Origin: DATBLY01 sp963705545
Lineage (GTDB): Bacteria > Actinomycetota > UBA4738 > HRBIN12
Reading direction: 5' to 3'
Assembly (NCBI GenBank): GCA_963705545.1
Contig: CAVPJX010000001.1
Location: 1,054,001-1,118,000, forward strand
DNA: 64,000 nt
Shown piece after piece: positions 8,212 through 15,956 of this stretch (position 1 is its first letter; each line of letters starts with the position of its first letter). The notes under the pieces are model-generated. The model did no database searches. It saw only the letters and a program-made list of their open reading frames with translations, and had not been told where the DNA came from. The position numbers and the translations under genes were made by a program.

Positions 8212-8471
8212 TCGGCGACGGCACGAAGCGACGATTCGACCTGCCGGACGGGCTCACGCCCGAAGAGGAGCGCGCGATCCTCATGGGCCTCGAGCGCTAC
8301 TTCTCCCAGGAGAGTCCGAAGCCGCGGCCGTGGGTGCTGCAGGGACGGCTCGAGGCGATGGGGATCGGCCAGCTCCAGGCCCGGAAGTTCGCGCGGCAGC
8401 CGTGGCTCGTGCGGACGGCGTTCGCCCGCCGTGGCACCGCATCGACGATCGGTCGCGGCGACGTCCGGTAG
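8208..8471 (+). CDS. Small protein coupled to carboxyltransferase; possible accessory (epsilon-like) subunit
   Basis: 87 residues, GTG start within the GTGA overlap with pccB, so its translation is tied to the carboxyltransferase. The first half has a 'LTPEEERAILMGLERYFSQE' helix and the second half a basic 'QARKFARQPWLVRTAFARRG' stretch. Actinomycete acyl-CoA carboxylases often have a small, poorly conserved epsilon subunit encoded directly downstream of the beta subunit, usually with an N-terminal 'TPEE' helix. Position, length and that helix agree with such a role, but the rest is not obviously homologous, so this is inference. The TAG stop lies inside a 7-bp inverted repeat. Confidence 0.6.
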   Translation: MIGDGTKRRFDLPDGLTPEEERAILMGLERYFSQESPKPRPWVLQGRLEAMGIGQLQARKFARQPWLVRTAFARRGTASTIGRGDVR

Positions 8472-8485
8472 TCTGGTTCAGACTA
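8469..8485. promoter_or_regulatory. Palindrome TAGTCTG-gtt-CAGACTA between pccB unit and cupin gene
   Basis: A perfect 7-bp inverted repeat with a 3-base spacer. It begins at the TAG stop of the small carboxylase-associated gene and ends 10 bases before the GTG of the cupin gene. It could be a small terminator hairpin without T-tract or an operator for the cupin gene. Close relatives occur at 33250-33268 and 46796-46820. Confidence 0.5.
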
Positions 8486-8495
8486 GAGAGCGATC

Positions 8496-8789
8496 GTGAC
8501 GGCGATCAGGACGCGCGAGGCGGCGGGGCGGGGCGACGCGCTCGCGGCGTTCGAGACGGAGTCGTGTTCGCCGCCCAGGTTCTGGGCGAACGGTCCCGGT
8601 GACCGCTACGGCCGGCACGAGCACGGCTACCACAAGGTCCTGTTCTGTCTGAAGGGCTCGATCGTGTTCCACACCGACGACGGCGACGTCGAGCTGGTGG
8701 CCGGCGACCGGCTCGACCTCGAGCCGGGCACGTCGCACGGGGCCACGGTCGGACCGGACGGCTGCAGCTGCGTGGAAGCCAGCTGCTGA
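8496..8789 (+). CDS. Small cupin-domain protein
   Basis: 97 residues, GTG start. A single cupin barrel is visible: 'DRYGRHEHGYHKVLFCLKGS' supplies the H-x-H...(E/K) region of cupin motif 1, and 'GDRLDLEPGTSHGATVGPDG' supplies motif 2 with its metal-ligand His. Such small cupins bind a metal and act as isomerases, dioxygenases or ligand-binding proteins; the substrate cannot be inferred. Two cysteines close the C-terminus ('GCSCVEASC' has three). It follows the carboxylase unit after a palindrome and is convergent with the glycosyltransferase gene, whose stop (8790) abuts this gene's TGA. Confidence 0.75.
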   Translation: MTAIRTREAAGRGDALAAFETESCSPPRFWANGPGDRYGRHEHGYHKVLFCLKGSIVFHTDDGDVELVAGDRLDLEPGTSHGATVGPDGCSCVEASC

Positions 8790-9938
8790 TCACCGGCGCC
8801 GGGACGCCACGACCTCTTCGAACAGCTCGGGCCACGGCGGCGGGTCGCCCGTGACCAGCGGCGCACGGGCCCGGCGCGTCCGCGTGCTCGAGGGGACCGC
8901 CGCGTTGCGGGCCGGGTCCGCGAGCTCCTCGATGGCCGCGGCGAGCGCCTCGCGGTCGCGCGGCGGCACGAGCCGCCCCCGATCGGGTCGACCGCCGAGC
9001 ACCTCGGCCGGCCCGCCGTGGTCGGTCGCGATCACCGGCACGCCGCACGCGAGCGCCTCGACCATCGCCAGGCCGAACGGCTCCGGCTCGGTGGAGGGCA
9101 GCACGAAGACGTCGAGGTCGGCGTCGAGCGCACCGACGTCGTCGATCGGTCCGAGCCAGTGGACGTCCGGCAGGCCCGCCGCGCGCTCCGCGAGCTCCCG
9201 CTCGTAGCGCTCCTTCCCGGGCACCGCGGGCCCGGCGATCGTCAGATGCACCGCAGGCAACCCGGACGGCCTGCGCTCGATCAGGAGCTTCCATGCCTGG
9301 AGCAGGACGCCGAACCCCTTCCACGTGTCGATCCGCCCCACCGCGCCGACCAGGACCGCATCGTCCGGGACGCCGAGATCGGCCCGGGCCATCCCCGCCC
9401 TCGCCGGCGAGAACCGCTCGGGATCCACGGCGTCGGTGAACACCCGGCCGTCGCGCGGATCGAGCTGCGCGGCGATCGCACCGGACATCGACACGACGAC
9501 GGTGGCGAAGTTCCGAGTGAGGAATCGCTCGAACCGCAGGGCCGCGGCCGACTGCACCACGATCTCGCGCGCGACCCACACGTGCGGCCGCCCCGTGAGC
9601 CAGGCGGCGGCCCAGCCGTACCACGAGTGCAGGGAGTTCGAGACGACGACGTCGGCCCTCACGCGCCGGACCAGCCGCGCGAGCCGCGCGACCGCGAACG
9701 GCCAGGCGAGCGCGTACCCGAGCCAGTAGACGAGATCGGCGCCCGTCGTGATCCGCCGCATCGGCACGACGTGGGCCGCGGCGCCGGCGTCCCGGAGCGC
9801 ATCGCGGAGCTCCGGCGGTTCGGGAACGGCCACGTGCACGTCGAACCGGTCCGCCGGCAGGGAACGGATCATCTCGACCAACGCCTGATCCGAGCCGCCG
9901 CGTCCCGCGACGGGCTGGACCGCGAGCACCCGGAGCAT
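8790..9938 (-). CDS. Glycosyltransferase family 4
   Basis: 382 residues with the GT-B double Rossmann fold. The N-terminal domain starts 'MLRVLAVQPVAGRGGSDQAL' (Gly-rich acceptor loop). The C-terminal nucleotide-sugar domain has 'LVGAVGRIDTWKGFGVLLQA' (K of the GT4 phosphate-binding site, residues ~190-210), then 'VFVLPSTEPEPFGLAMVEAL' with the E-x7-E motif, and 'ACGVPVIATDHGGPAEVL'. The last ~30 residues are atypical but remain in frame. Cytoplasmic-face enzyme, probably for surface polysaccharide or glycolipid assembly. It is divergently arranged with a second GT4 gene, 80 bp between starts. Confidence 0.85.
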   Translation of the reverse strand: MLRVLAVQPVAGRGGSDQALVEMIRSLPADRFDVHVAVPEPPELRDALRDAGAAAHVVPMRRITTGADLVYWLGYALAWPFAVARLARLVRRVRADVVVSNSLHSWYGWAAAWLTGRPHVWVAREIVVQSAAALRFERFLTRNFATVVVSMSGAIAAQLDPRDGRVFTDAVDPERFSPARAGMARADLGVPDDAVLVGAVGRIDTWKGFGVLLQAWKLLIERRPSGLPAVHLTIAGPAVPGKERYERELAERAAGLPDVHWLGPIDDVGALDADLDVFVLPSTEPEPFGLAMVEALACGVPVIATDHGGPAEVLGGRPDRGRLVPPRDREALAAAIEELADPARNAAVPSSTRTRRARAPLVTGDPPPWPELFEEVVASRRR

Positions 9939-10018
9939 CCCGCGATGCTAGCCGGGCGATGCGCGGCGGCGCAGGGCCGCGGCCGAGCGCCGACGGACCC
10001 GCCGATACACTCCGCCGC

Positions 10019-11128
10019 ATGACGACCCCGCTGGTCGGCCTGGTGGCGGAGCAGCTCTTCCAGCGGCCGTCCGGCGGCATCGGCACGTACGTGAAGGGGC
10101 TCCTCCGGACGCTCCCGGCCGCAGGCGTCGAGGTCCGTCCCGTGGTCGCGCGGCACGGAGACCAGGAGCTCGCTGACTCGGACCTGAGCGGCGCGATCCG
10201 GCTCACCCTGCCGCGCACCGCCCTCTACGAGGCGTGGGGACGGCTCGGGCGCCCGACCGTGCCCGGCACGCTCGACCTGATCCACGCGACGAGCCTCGCC
10301 TACCCGTTCGCCGAGCGCCGGCCGATCGTCGTGACCGTGCACGATCTGCTGTTCCGCACGTTCCCCGAGGCGTACACCGCCCGCGGGGTCGCGTTCCACG
10401 AACGCGGCGTCGCACACCTCGGCGACGTGGACGCGGCCCTGTGCCCGTCCGCGTCGACGGCCGATTCCGTCAGGGCGCTCCCGAACGCCCCGCCGATCGT
10501 CGAGGTCACCCCCCTGGGCTGCGACCTGCGCGCGGCGTCCGAGTCGCAGGTGATCGAAGCGCTCGCAGCGCTCGGCGTCCGCCGGCCGTACGTGTTGTGG
10601 ATCGGCTCCCGCGAGCCGCGGAAGAACCTGCGCGGCGTGATCGAGGCGTTCGCGTCGGCATCGCGCGGCGGACTCGACCCGGCGACGCGGCTCGTCCTCG
10701 CCGGGCCCGCCGGGTGGGGCGAGGATCCGACGGATGCCCTCGTCGCGGAGCTCGGCCTGGCCGATCGGATCGTCTCGCCCGGGTACGTCGATGGGCCCGT
10801 CAAGGCGGCGCTCTTGACCGGAGCCGCGGCGTTCCTGTTCCCGTCGCTCGGCGAGGGCTTCGGCCTTCCGGTGCTCGAGGCGATGGCGTGCGGGGCGCCG
10901 GTCATCGCGTCGGACCGCGCGGCGCTGCCCGAGGTTGCGGGCGACGCCGCGCTCCTGGTGGCGCCGGAGGCAGAGCGCCTCGGCGAGGCGCTCGGCCGGG
11001 TGCTGACGGATCCCGCGCTCGCGCACGATCTGCGCGAGCGCGGCCTGGCCCGCGCCGCGGGGTTCACCTGGGAGCGCACCGCGCGCCTGACCGCCGACGT
11101 GTACCGACGGGTCCTGGACCGCGCGTGA
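10019..11128 (+). CDS. Glycosyltransferase family 4 (mannosyltransferase-like)
   Basis: 369 residues from ATG 10019. The N-terminus 'PSGGIGTYVKGLLRTLP' is the acceptor-side glycine loop of GT4 mannosyltransferases. 'RPIVVTVHDLLFRTFPEAYT' is near residue 100. 'RPYVLWIGSREPRKNLRGVI' (residues ~195-215) is the donor-site R-x5-K motif, and 'FPSLGEGFGLPVLEAMACGA' carries E-x7-E. This close match to the 'D-inositol/mannosyl' GT4 group suggests a GDP- or NDP-sugar donor. The upstream open frame could extend to 9959, but the ATG at 10019 matches the family start. Paired head-to-head with the GT4 at 8790-9938. Confidence 0.85.
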   Translation: MTTPLVGLVAEQLFQRPSGGIGTYVKGLLRTLPAAGVEVRPVVARHGDQELADSDLSGAIRLTLPRTALYEAWGRLGRPTVPGTLDLIHATSLAYPFAERRPIVVTVHDLLFRTFPEAYTARGVAFHERGVAHLGDVDAALCPSASTADSVRALPNAPPIVEVTPLGCDLRAASESQVIEALAALGVRRPYVLWIGSREPRKNLRGVIEAFASASRGGLDPATRLVLAGPAGWGEDPTDALVAELGLADRIVSPGYVDGPVKAALLTGAAAFLFPSLGEGFGLPVLEAMACGAPVIASDRAALPEVAGDAALLVAPEAERLGEALGRVLTDPALAHDLRERGLARAAGFTWERTARLTADVYRRVLDRA

Positions 11129-11149
11129 CCCGGAGCAGCGGCGCGGTCG

Positions 11150-11168
11150 GCGTGACCTCGGGTCACGC
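11150..11168 (+). terminator. Hairpin GCGTGACC-tcg-GGTCACGC after glycosyltransferase
   Basis: A perfect 8-bp stem with a 3-base loop lies 22 bases after the stop of the glycosyltransferase and 47 bases before the next start. There is no T-tract, as is usual for actinobacterial terminators. An operator role for the next gene is the alternative. Confidence 0.5.
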
Positions 11169-11214
11169 GACCCGGCCTCAGCGTTCGCGCCGGCCCCGGG
11201 TAGGCTCCGGCACC

Positions 11215-12837
11215 ATGGGTCCCGCCGGCCACACCGCCCCGAACCGGGGCTGGACCACGCCCGTGCCGCCGCGCGTGGCGGCCGCCCTCGCGCTCGGGAT
11301 CGTCGTGGTCGTCGTCGGATGGTCGGCGATCGCCGACGCCCGGCCGCGCGTCCAGGGCGGACACGCCTCCGGCTCCCGGATGGCTCCGGGCGAGCTCCGC
11401 GGCGACGGGACGATCGAGCTCGCGGTCATGACGTACAACATCCGCGAGGGTGGCGTCCACGGCCCGTGGCGCAAGACGGTCGAGGCGGTCCGGACCGCCG
11501 GCGCCGACGTCGTCGGGCTGCAGGAGCCGTTCGGCAACACCCGCAAGCTCGCGCGCTCGCTCGGGTGGTACGCCGCACCGCGGCTGCACACGATCTCGCG
11601 CTACCCGATCCTCGAGCCACCCGGGAGCGACGGGCGGTGGGGCTGGCTCCTCGTCGCGCCGGGCAAGGTCGTGACGATCGCGAACGTGCACAACCCGTCG
11701 TGGCCCTACAGCGTCGACCTGCTGCGGACCGGGTCGGCGACCCGCGCGGAGGTGATGGCGATCGAGCGGCACTACCGGCTGCGGTGGATGCGGCCCTTCC
11801 TGGACTCGCTGGCGCCGCAGCTCGCCTCGGATGCGCCCGTGTTCTTCACCGGCGACTTCAACAGCCCGTCGTGGCGCGATTGGACGCGCGAGGTCGTGCG
11901 CGCCCAGGGGTGGCAGCCGCCGACGGTCCGATCGTTCGCGCCGCGGATCCCGATCCGGTGGCCGGTCTCGGTGCGGATGGAGGCGGCCGGGTTCCGCGAT
12001 CCGTACCGCGAGATCCACCCCGACGCGATCGCGGAGCCGGGGTTCACCTGGACCTCGGGCCACCCCGGGATCTCACCCTGGGACGTGTTCGACCGGATCG
12101 ACTTCGTCTGGGCGGCGGGCGCGTCCGAGACGCTCGACAGCGTCATCGTCGGGGACGACGATCCGATGTCCGACGTGGTGGTCGAGCCGTGGCCGTCGGA
12201 TCACCGCGCGGTCGTGAGCACGTTCCGGGTCACCCCCGCGTACGCGCCGGCGTTCGTCGCGCCGCTCGACGTGCGGGTCCCGGCCGGTCCCCCCGTCCGG
12301 GTGGCGTTCCTCGACCCACCCGCGGCCGGACGAACGCTCGGCCTCTGGCCCGCCGGGGCCGACCCGTCCTCGACGGCGCCCGCGTCGACCGCCGCCGTGG
12401 CCGACGACGCGGGCTCGGGGACGATCGCGATCGCGACCGACGGCCTCGTCCCGGGGGTGTACACGTCCGGCATCGCCCGCCCGGGCGGGGTTCCGCTGGT
12501 CGGCGGGTCGTTCGCCCTGGTCGATCCCGCCGCGCCGGTCACGCTCGAGGTCGCGTCCGGGACGTTCGCCGTGGGCGAGCCGATCATCGTGACGTGGACG
12601 AACGCGCCCGGCAATCGCTACGACTGGCTCGACGTGCATGCGGCGGACGCGACGCCGACGACGGGCCGGCTCTGGAACTGGCGGTACATCGGCGCGAGGG
12701 TGTTCGGCTCGGCCGCGATCAAGGCGGAGGCGACGGGCAACTGGCCGCTCCCGCCGGGCAGATACCGGATCTCGCTCTGCGTCGACGATGGGTTCGACTG
12801 CCTCGCGACCACGCGGGCGTTCCGCATCGTGGCCTGA
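11215..12837 (+). CDS. Secreted endonuclease/exonuclease/phosphatase-family protein with C-terminal beta domain
   Basis: 540 residues. A signal anchor occupies residues ~23-45 ('AAALALGIVVVVVGWSAIAD'). The metallophosphatase fold follows: 'IELAVMTYNIREGGVHGPW' (Asn), 'AGADVVGLQEPFGNTRKLA' (catalytic Glu), 'DAPVFFTGDFNSPSWRDWT' (GDFN motif), 'FDRIDFVWAAGA' and 'EPWPSDHRAVVSTFRV' (terminal SDH motif). All catalytic positions of the EEP superfamily are present, so it should be an active Mg-dependent phosphodiesterase acting outside the membrane. Residues ~350-540 form two beta-sandwich-like segments ('GTFAVGEPIIVTWTNAPGNR') ending with a cysteine pair. Substrate (nucleic acid, inositol phosphate, phospholipid) is not deducible. 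Confidence 0.8.
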   Translation: MGPAGHTAPNRGWTTPVPPRVAAALALGIVVVVVGWSAIADARPRVQGGHASGSRMAPGELRGDGTIELAVMTYNIREGGVHGPWRKTVEAVRTAGADVVGLQEPFGNTRKLARSLGWYAAPRLHTISRYPILEPPGSDGRWGWLLVAPGKVVTIANVHNPSWPYSVDLLRTGSATRAEVMAIERHYRLRWMRPFLDSLAPQLASDAPVFFTGDFNSPSWRDWTREVVRAQGWQPPTVRSFAPRIPIRWPVSVRMEAAGFRDPYREIHPDAIAEPGFTWTSGHPGISPWDVFDRIDFVWAAGASETLDSVIVGDDDPMSDVVVEPWPSDHRAVVSTFRVTPAYAPAFVAPLDVRVPAGPPVRVAFLDPPAAGRTLGLWPAGADPSSTAPASTAAVADDAGSGTIAIATDGLVPGVYTSGIARPGGVPLVGGSFALVDPAAPVTLEVASGTFAVGEPIIVTWTNAPGNRYDWLDVHAADATPTTGRLWNWRYIGARVFGSAAIKAEATGNWPLPPGRYRISLCVDDGFDCLATTRAFRIVA

Positions 12838-12845
12838 CCCGGGAG

Positions 12846-12861
12846 GCGGCGGGATCGCCGC
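12846..12861. terminator. Hairpin GCGGCG-ggat-CGCCGC between convergent genes
   Basis: A perfect 6-bp stem with a 4-base loop in the 31-bp gap between the stops of the phosphodiesterase (+) and the VKOR gene (-). It could serve as a short bidirectional terminator. Confidence 0.45.
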
Positions 12862-12868
12862 TGGGGCT

Positions 12869-13309
12869 TCAGGCGTCCGCGTCCTCCCAGCCGTAGAGCA
12901 TCACGAGCACGAACAACGCGAAGACGATCACGTGCACGACGGTGCACCACAGGCAGATCGCGCGGATCACGAAGAGCTCGGCGTAGACGAGCCAGAGCAC
13001 CATGCCCATCCCACCGGCGACGTCGGCCAGGCGGGCCCAGCGCACCCAGGGCGTCCGCGACCGCCACGCGGGGGGCGACACGAGCGCGGCGGTCGCGACG
13101 AACCACACGAGGCCGAGCAACGCGACGGGGATCCCGAGCATCTTGGATTGCGCGCTCGTCGTGACGCGCTCGCAGTCCACGAGCCCCGACCCGCTGCACG
13201 CGAGGATCGATGACGACGTGTAGTGGACGACGGTCAGGTACGCCGACACGGCGACCCCCGCGATCGCGAGCCCCAGCGTCGTCGGGGCCAGCCACGATGG
13301 GCGGGTCAT
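12869..13309 (-). CDS. Vitamin K epoxide reductase (VKOR) family membrane protein
   Basis: 146 residues, four to five hydrophobic helices. The loop cysteine pair is 'ILACSGSGLVDCERV' (residues ~37-50) and the active-site CxxC is 'AICLWCTVVH' near residue 118, with the family's conserved serine/threonine segment between. VKOR homologues reoxidise periplasmic/extracellular thiol oxidases using quinone, so the protein should power disulfide formation in exported proteins. The ATG at 13309 overlaps the stop of the upstream DUF929 gene (ATGA). DUF929 is a thioredoxin-fold protein and therefore the likely redox partner. Confidence 0.9.
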   Translation of the reverse strand: MTRPSWLAPTTLGLAIAGVAVSAYLTVVHYTSSSILACSGSGLVDCERVTTSAQSKMLGIPVALLGLVWFVATAALVSPPAWRSRTPWVRWARLADVAGGMGMVLWLVYAELFVIRAICLWCTVVHVIVFALFVLVMLYGWEDADA

Positions 13310-14229
13310 CCCGACGCGAGGGCGTCGGTACCCTGCTGGACGCCGGGCGCCGTGCAGACGGCCGCGGGCTCCCCGCCGGTCAGCTCGCAGATCGCGGCCG
13401 TGAACACGTTCGCGCTCGCGAGGACCTCCTGCGCGATCGGGTCGTCCGGGTCGTGGAGCGCGCTCGCGATCTCCTCCCAGGTCTTCCCCTGCAACACGTC
13501 CGGCAGGAGGCTCGCCCCGGAGAGCACGTAGCGGTTGCCGATCAGCAGGAACGGGATGCTGCCGGCGCTCGGCGTGTACGGGGGGGCGTCGAACGTCTGG
13601 AACAGCTGCTGCTGCTCTGGCGTGAGGGTGTCGAGCGGTTCGTAGCTCGTGCCTGCGGCGTTCAACTCGTTCGTCGCCGTCTCGACGCCCGCGAACGTGA
13701 GCACGTCGCTGTGGAAGCTCGAGCCGTGGAACGTGAGCGTCGAGGTGTTCGGGTAGATGTCCTCCGCCCCGGAGCTCGAGAGGCCCAGGCCGGAGAAGCT
13801 CCCGAACCGCGAGAGCGCGACGACCAACGCCCACCGTTCGGCGGCGCAATACGGGCAGTACTCTGCCCCGACGTACAGGATCGCCGGCATGCCGTCGACG
13901 GTGTAGGCGGGGGTCGATGCGGGGAGCGCGTTCGGGACCGTATCCACACCGTCGGCCCCGACCGCGTCGAGCGCGGACGCCGGCACCGACGTCACGTCGG
14001 CGATCACCTGCTCCGTCGCCGTCGCGCCGATCGCGTCGGGCGTCGAGTCACGGTTGACGAACCCGAACCCGACCATCACGACGACGACCCCGACCACCGC
14101 CGCGATCGCGATCATGCCAGGCGACATCCGGCCCCGGCGTGCGTTCTTGCGCTTGCGGATCTGCTTCTGCTTCGCCCGCTGCCCGTTGGGCGAAGCGCCC
14201 TTCTTACGTTGCGCGGTACGGCTCGTCAT
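13306..14229 (-). CDS. DUF929 thioredoxin-fold membrane-anchored protein
   Basis: 307 residues. A very basic cytoplasmic leader ('AQRKKGASPNGQRAKQKQIR') precedes one transmembrane helix ('MIAIAAVVGVVVVMVGFGFV', residues ~39-58), and the rest is outside the membrane. The active site is 'LYVGAEYCPYCAAERWALVV' (CPYC motif), followed by 'SIPFLLIGNRYVLSGAS' containing the cis-Pro segment of a thioredoxin fold. DUF929 proteins have this arrangement. Translation is coupled to the downstream VKOR gene, so the pair probably forms a DsbA/DsbB-like disulfide-generating system. Two further cysteines near the C-terminus (in 'AAICELTGGEPAAVCTAPG') may form a structural disulfide. The 162-bp gap upstream (14230-14391) presumably carries its promoter. 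Confidence 0.85.
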   Translation of the reverse strand: MTSRTAQRKKGASPNGQRAKQKQIRKRKNARRGRMSPGMIAIAAVVGVVVVMVGFGFVNRDSTPDAIGATATEQVIADVTSVPASALDAVGADGVDTVPNALPASTPAYTVDGMPAILYVGAEYCPYCAAERWALVVALSRFGSFSGLGLSSSGAEDIYPNTSTLTFHGSSFHSDVLTFAGVETATNELNAAGTSYEPLDTLTPEQQQLFQTFDAPPYTPSAGSIPFLLIGNRYVLSGASLLPDVLQGKTWEEIASALHDPDDPIAQEVLASANVFTAAICELTGGEPAAVCTAPGVQQGTDALASG

Positions 14230-14391
14230 GGCTCCCTCGATCCGTTCGGTGAGGCCAGGCTGGACGGCGGCGCCGAGGGCGAGGGGTGCCGGTCGGCACG
14301 GGCGCGTCGGGACCTTCGACCCACCCTGGGTTCGCTCGTCACGCCGCACCGGTTCGGAGGCATGGCGCGCGGACGTCCCGGGAGGCCCGGG

Positions 14392-15255
14392 CTAGCCACC
14401 GGGGTAGAAGCCGCCGCCGGACTTCTTCCCGAGGCGCCCCGCGGCTACCATCCGTCGCAGCAGCGGCGGGGGTGCGTACCGCGGGTCGCGGAACTCCGCA
14501 TGCAGGACCTCTCCGATCGCGAGCATCGTGTCGAGGCCGATCAGGTCCATCAGGGCGAGCGGCCCCATCGGGTGTGCGAGGCCCAGGTGGATCGCGGTGT
14601 CGATGTCCTCGCGGGTCGCGAACCCGTCCTGATACAGGCGCACCGCGTCGAACAGGTACGGGACCAGCAGGCGGTTCACGATGAACCCGGCCTCGTCCTT
14701 GGCGGTCACGCAGGTCTTTCCGAGCACCTCGGTGCCGTAGGCGCGGACGAACGCGAGCGTCTCGTCCGACGTCGTGAGCGCCGGCGTCAGCTCGAGCAGG
14801 GCCATCACCGGCGGCGGGTTGAAGAAGTGCATCCCGACGACCCGGTCCGGGCGGCCGCTGGCGAGCGCCAGCTCGACGATCGGGATCGACGAGGTGTTCG
14901 AGGCCAGCACGACCTCCGGCCGGGTGATCGCGCCGAGGCTGGCGAAGATCGCACGCTTCGTCGAAGGCTCCTCCGTCGCGGCCTCGATCACGAGGTCGAC
15001 GTCGACGAGCGCCTCCAGCTCGGTGACGCCCTCGACCCGACCGAGCACGGCCTCGGCGTCCGTCGGGTCGAGCTTCCCGCGATCGACGGCCTTGGCGACC
15101 GACCGTTCGATCGCCGAGCGGCCCTTCTCGGCGAGCTCCTCGCTCCCCTCGACGAACCGGACGGCCGCCCCGGCCCGGGCCACGACCTCCACGATGCCGG
15201 AGCCCATCAGCCCCGCACCGACCACGCCGACCCGCCGAACGTCCTCGGCTCGCAC
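14392..15255 (-). CDS. hbd: 3-hydroxybutyryl-CoA dehydrogenase
   Basis: 287 residues, GTG start at 15255, close to the usual ~282. NAD-binding 'RRVGVVGAGLMGSGIVEVVA' sits at the N-terminus. The catalytic region has 'VDLVIEAATEEPSTKRAIF' (Glu of the acyl-CoA site), 'VLASNTSSIPIVELA' and 'VGMHFFNPPPVMALLELTPA' (catalytic His). The dimer domain is 'GFIVNRLLVPYLFDAVRL' with 'GLAHPMGPLALMDLIGLDTM'. It oxidises (S)-3-hydroxybutyryl-CoA to acetoacetyl-CoA or runs in reverse, in beta-oxidation, butanoate metabolism or the ethylmalonyl-CoA pathway. The crotonyl-CoA reductase in the same window makes the last reading attractive. Divergent from the next gene with 54 bp between. Confidence 0.92.
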   Translation of the reverse strand: MRAEDVRRVGVVGAGLMGSGIVEVVARAGAAVRFVEGSEELAEKGRSAIERSVAKAVDRGKLDPTDAEAVLGRVEGVTELEALVDVDLVIEAATEEPSTKRAIFASLGAITRPEVVLASNTSSIPIVELALASGRPDRVVGMHFFNPPPVMALLELTPALTTSDETLAFVRAYGTEVLGKTCVTAKDEAGFIVNRLLVPYLFDAVRLYQDGFATREDIDTAIHLGLAHPMGPLALMDLIGLDTMLAIGEVLHAEFRDPRYAPPPLLRRMVAAGRLGKKSGGGFYPGG

Positions 15256-15309
15256 CGATCTCGACCCCCGACCCCCGTCTCGTCCGGCGGCAAGCCTACA
15301 ATCCTGCCC

Positions 15310-15903
15310 ATGGTGCCTCGCTCGGATCGACGCGGCATCGCCGCCCTGCTGGTGGCGGTCGGCGGCGTGCTCGCCGGGCACTGGCTGACCTACCGCCTCG
15401 TGGCGCCGTCGGGACATGCGCGCGACACGCTGCTCGCCGGGACGGGGCACGGCTACCTCTCGTACGCGAACGACCTCGCGTTGATCCTGGCGCTCGCGGC
15501 GATCGCCGCGATCTTCCTCGGGCGGCTCTGCCTGCACGATGGCGGCGAGCTCGACCTCCGGACCCTCGCGATCCGCTTGATCGTCTTCCAGACGTCCGCG
15601 TTCGCCGCGATGGAGGGACTCGAGCGGGTGACCGCGGGCGCGTCGCCCGCCGGCCTCCTGCATCACGGTTTGCTCCCGCTCGGCCTCGGCGTCCAAGCAC
15701 TCGTGGCGCTCGCGATCACGCTGCTGATCCGGTGGCTCCTGCGGATGGCCGACGCCGTCGCGACCCTGCTCGGTGTCACCGGACCGCGACGGCGCGAGGC
15801 GGTGCGGGTGGTCCCCTGCCCCGGCGACCACGTCGTGGTCCGCTCGGTCGCCCGATCGGCGGTCGGCGTCCGCGGTCCCCCCTCCCTCCCGGTCATCGGC
15901 TGA
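15310..15903 (+). CDS. Hypothetical four-helix membrane protein
   Basis: 197 residues, ATG at 15310. Four hydrophobic segments are visible: residues ~9-30 ('IAALLVAVGGVLAGHWLTYR'), ~52-70 ('LALILALAAIAAIFLGRL'), ~85-100 and ~120-145 ('HGLLPLGLGVQALVALAIT'). Histidines sit in or near several helices ('AGHWLTYR', 'LLHHGLLP'), which might bind metal or heme, but no known motif is seen. It stands directly upstream of the copper-type cluster, 53 bp before the FixH/YtkA-like gene, and may be part of it. I do not recognise a family. Confidence 0.6.
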   Translation: MVPRSDRRGIAALLVAVGGVLAGHWLTYRLVAPSGHARDTLLAGTGHGYLSYANDLALILALAAIAAIFLGRLCLHDGGELDLRTLAIRLIVFQTSAFAAMEGLERVTAGASPAGLLHHGLLPLGLGVQALVALAITLLIRWLLRMADAVATLLGVTGPRRREAVRVVPCPGDHVVVRSVARSAVGVRGPPSLPVIG

Positions 15904-15956
15904 CCCGTCCGCGCCCACCGGCGCGGTTCCGCGATGAACGAGAAGGAGAGACGATC

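Noticed and set aside
8850..8930. A frameshift near the C-terminus of the glycosyltransferase at 8790-9938
   Set aside because: The last ~30 residues look unusual, but neither alternative frame gives a better family ending, and the final 'ELFEEVV' fits the GT4 C-terminal helix in the existing frame.
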